A stretch of 7,762 nucleotides of DNA from JBEIFW01 sp044370695 (lineage in GTDB: Bacteria; Actinomycetota; Acidimicrobiia; Acidimicrobiales; Ilumatobacteraceae). How positions within the stretch are numbered: the stretch's first letter is position 1; each line of letters begins with the position of its first letter. The DNA lies in the NCBI GenBank assembly GCA_044370695.1, contig JBILVB010000173.1, forward strand, positions 1-7,762, given 5' to 3'. Under the pieces are notes generated by a model. It was not told the origin of the DNA, did not search any database, and saw only the letters and a list, made by a program, of their open reading frames with translations. The position numbers and the translations under genes are program-made. This document shows, piece by piece, positions 6,214-7,762 of the stretch.

Positions 6214-7557
6214 TCAACCGACGAGCGAGGCGAGCACACCGAGGGCGCCGCACACGGCCAGCACCCGCAGCACACCCCAGCGGCGCCGGAACACCAGCAC
6301 CAGCGCGACGGCGGCGATCGCCACGGCAGGGCCGTCCACCTCCGACCACACCGGAACCTCGACCGCCACCGGACCCCAACCGGCGAAACGGGTGCGGTCG
6401 AACAGCGTGTGCAGCGCGAAGAACAGCGCCAGGTTCGCGATCACCCCGACCACCGCCCACGACACACCGGCCATCGCCGACGCGAGCAACCGGTTGTGCC
6501 GCAACGCTTCCACGTGCGGCGCGCCGAGGAACACGAACACGAAGCACGGCACGAAGGTCACCCACACCACGAGCGTCGCCCCCAGCACACCGGCCACCCA
6601 GGGATCGAGCGGGCCGGGGAACCGGTGGGCGCCGAGGAACCCGACGAACTCGAGCACGAGCACCAGCGGCCCCGGCGTCGTCTCGGCCAGTGCGAGGCCG
6701 TGCACCATCTCGCCGGGCAGCAGCCAGCCGTGGACGTCGACGGCCTGGCGGGCCACGTACGACAGCACCGCATAGGCACCGCCGAAGGTCACCACTGCGA
6801 CACCGGAGAAGAACACGCCCTGATCCACGAGCACGTGATCCGGGCCGAGGGCGAGCGCGGCGAGGACGACCGGCGCTGCCCACAGCACGCCCCCGACGGC
6901 GAGGATGCGTCCCGCACGACCCCACGTGGCCCGCTCTGCGTGCAGGGCGTCGTCGGCCAGCAACGGCTCCGGGCCGTCGTCGACGTCCGGGGCGGGCGGG
7001 GCGGCCCACTCGGATCGCCATCGGGCGATCAGCGCGCCGGCCAACGCCGACGTCACCACGACGACCGGGAACGCGACGCCGAACACGGCGAGCGCGACGA
7101 AGGCGCCAGCGGCGATCGCTGCGGCCACTCGTTGGCGCAACGTGCGGCGCCCGATACGCCACAACGCTTGCGCCACAACGGCAACGACGGCGGGAGCGAC
7201 CCCGGCGAACAGGCCCGACACGACACCGGTGTCACCCCAGGCGACGTAGACGATCGAGAGCGCGAGCAGGGCCAGGTAGCCGGGGAGTACGAACAGCGTG
7301 CCGGCCACGAGCCCGCCGGCGGTGCCGTTGAGCAGCCAGCCGAGGTAGACCGCGAGTTGCTGGGCCTCGGGGCCGGGCAGGACGGTGCAGAACGACAGTG
7401 CGTGCAGGAACCGCCGCTCGCCCACCCACCGCCGGCGTTCCACCAACTCTCGGTGCATCACGGCGATCTGACCGGCCGGACCGCCGAAGGAGCGGATCGA
7501 CACCGCCCACCAGACGCGGACGGCCTCGCCGAAGGGGACGACGTCACGCCGGGCCAT
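6214..7557 (-). CDS. chrA: Chromate transporter ChrA, long-chain two-domain form
   Basis: This 447-residue integral membrane protein belongs to the CHR family, whose studied members export chromate from the cytoplasm. It contains two homologous CHR domains. The first carries FGGPAGQ (24-30), RRRWVGERRFLHALS (about 41-55) and LPGPEAQQLAVYLG (60-73). The second carries TFGGAYAVLSYV (257-268), GWLLPGEMVHGLALAETTPGP (277-297) and a run of later membrane segments. A charged, Pro/Asp-rich linker at about 180-217 separates them. The length matches the long-chain class. ATG 7557 is preferred: GGCGAGG lies 9 bases upstream, and the protein begins just before the first conserved segment, while an upstream open extension to 7680 is Arg-rich and lacks membrane character. 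It appears to be the first gene of a two-gene unit with the enolase-family gene, and diverges from the partial exported-protein gene. No chrB or ChrF-type regulator is next to it. Substrate other than chromate is possible. Confidence 0.94.
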   Translation of the reverse strand: MARRDVVPFGEAVRVWWAVSIRSFGGPAGQIAVMHRELVERRRWVGERRFLHALSFCTVLPGPEAQQLAVYLGWLLNGTAGGLVAGTLFVLPGYLALLALSIVYVAWGDTGVVSGLFAGVAPAVVAVVAQALWRIGRRTLRQRVAAAIAAGAFVALAVFGVAFPVVVVTSALAGALIARWRSEWAAPPAPDVDDGPEPLLADDALHAERATWGRAGRILAVGGVLWAAPVVLAALALGPDHVLVDQGVFFSGVAVVTFGGAYAVLSYVARQAVDVHGWLLPGEMVHGLALAETTPGPLVLVLEFVGFLGAHRFPGPLDPWVAGVLGATLVVWVTFVPCFVFVFLGAPHVEALRHNRLLASAMAGVSWAVVGVIANLALFFALHTLFDRTRFAGWGPVAVEVPVWSEVDGPAVAIAAVALVLVFRRRWGVLRVLAVCGALGVLASLVG

Positions 7558-7656
7558 GGTCCGCAGCCTCGCCGACGACGGCCGCACGGTTCTCACCAAG
7601 GTCTCGCGTCGGGCGAGCGGCGCTCTCACCCTGCAGGCGCATCGTGGTGTCCAGCA

Positions 7657-7673
7657 GGGAGCACGGTGCTCCC
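7657..7673. promoter_or_regulatory. 17-base perfect inverted repeat, operator or 5' UTR hairpin candidate
   Basis: GGGAGCAC-G-GTGCTCCC has 8-base arms around a single central base. It ends 21 bases before ATG 7695 and 8 bases before its ribosome binding site. As DNA it looks like a dimeric repressor site; as RNA it could form a 6-base stem with a 5-base loop next to the ribosome binding site. Which of these applies cannot be told from sequence. Confidence 0.55.
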
Positions 7674-7681
7674 GCTCCACG

Positions 7682-7687
7682 AGAGGA
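7682..7687 (+). promoter_or_regulatory. Ribosome binding site of the partial exported-protein gene
   Basis: AGAGGA lies 7 bases before ATG 7695, a standard Shine-Dalgarno and spacing. It is the main support for a true gene start at the window edge. Confidence 0.7.
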
Positions 7688-7694
7688 AACGACG

Positions 7695-7762
7695 ATGAGC
7701 ATCTCCCGCAAGCACCTCCGCTCCGGTCTCGCCGGTCTCACCCTGGCCGCCACGCTCGGCGG
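7695..7762 (+). CDS. N-terminal fragment of a probable exported protein (truncated by window end)
   Basis: Only 22 complete codons and part of another are visible: MSISRKHLRSGLAGLTLAATLGG. A short basic stretch (RKHLR) followed by an Ala/Leu/Gly hydrophobic run is the pattern of a Sec signal peptide. The cleavage site and any lipobox would lie beyond the window, so the protein could be secreted or a lipoprotein. The strong ribosome binding site at 7682-7687 and the clean frame support a real start. The function cannot be recognised. It is divergent from chrA, and the inverted repeat just upstream suggests it is regulated. Confidence 0.7.
   Translation, partial: MSISRKHLRSGLAGLTLAATLG

Larger units (their letters stand above)
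7558..7694. promoter_or_regulatory. Divergent spacer between chrA and the exported-protein gene
   Basis: These 137 bases should hold promoters for chrA (leftward) and for the partial gene (rightward). The clearest signal is the perfect inverted repeat at 7657-7673. I see no defensible -35/-10 pair. Confidence 0.4.

Noticed and set aside
5884..7698. A 604-codon + strand open frame opposite chrA
   Set aside because: Its product is extremely rich in Arg, His, Gly and Gln with no fold-like pattern, while the opposite strand encodes an unmistakable ChrA and the start of the enolase enzyme. It is an antisense shadow of high-GC coding DNA.

Overview
The window is GC-rich, densely coding bacterial DNA. 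Codon choice, GTG starts, a FadD-type acyl-CoA synthetase and a class III cyclase fused to a STAND-type ATPase all point to an actinomycete. A free-living Acidimicrobiia (Ilumatobacter-like) lineage is my best guess, but this is inference from style and not from a marker gene. There are no rRNA or tRNA genes, CRISPR arrays, insertion sequences or phage genes, and no gene-free stretch longer than about 145 bases.

Layout from left to right: (1) an acyl-CoA synthetase on the + strand (104-1651), preceded by about 100 bases with three degenerate direct repeats; (2) a large signalling protein on the - strand (4403-1734), with an N-terminal adenylate/guanylate cyclase, a central P-loop STAND ATPase and a C-terminal helical-repeat region, convergent with gene 1; (3) a single-domain universal stress protein on the + strand (4546-5004), divergent from the cyclase across a 142-base shared control region; (4) a - strand pair, a two-domain ChrA chromate transporter (7557-6214) followed after 36 bases by an enolase-superfamily enzyme resembling hydroxyproline-betaine epimerase / cis-3-hydroxyproline dehydratase (6177-5062); (5) the first 23 codons of a probable exported protein on the + strand (7695 to the window end), divergent from chrA and preceded by a good ribosome binding site and a 17-base perfect inverted repeat.

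The most suggestive functional link is the divergent cyclase/universal-stress-protein pair. Mycobacterial universal stress proteins of the Rv1636/MSMEG_3811 type bind cAMP, so the two genes could form a locally encoded cAMP source and cAMP-binding protein. The chrA/enolase pair looks like a two-gene operon, but I know of no pathway joining the two. The acyl-CoA synthetase appears unrelated to its neighbours. Nothing here clearly forms a new defence or mobile system. The remaining oddities are regulatory or structural: inverted repeats in the spacers, and an 18-base palindrome overlapping a G-quadruplex motif inside the stress-protein gene.
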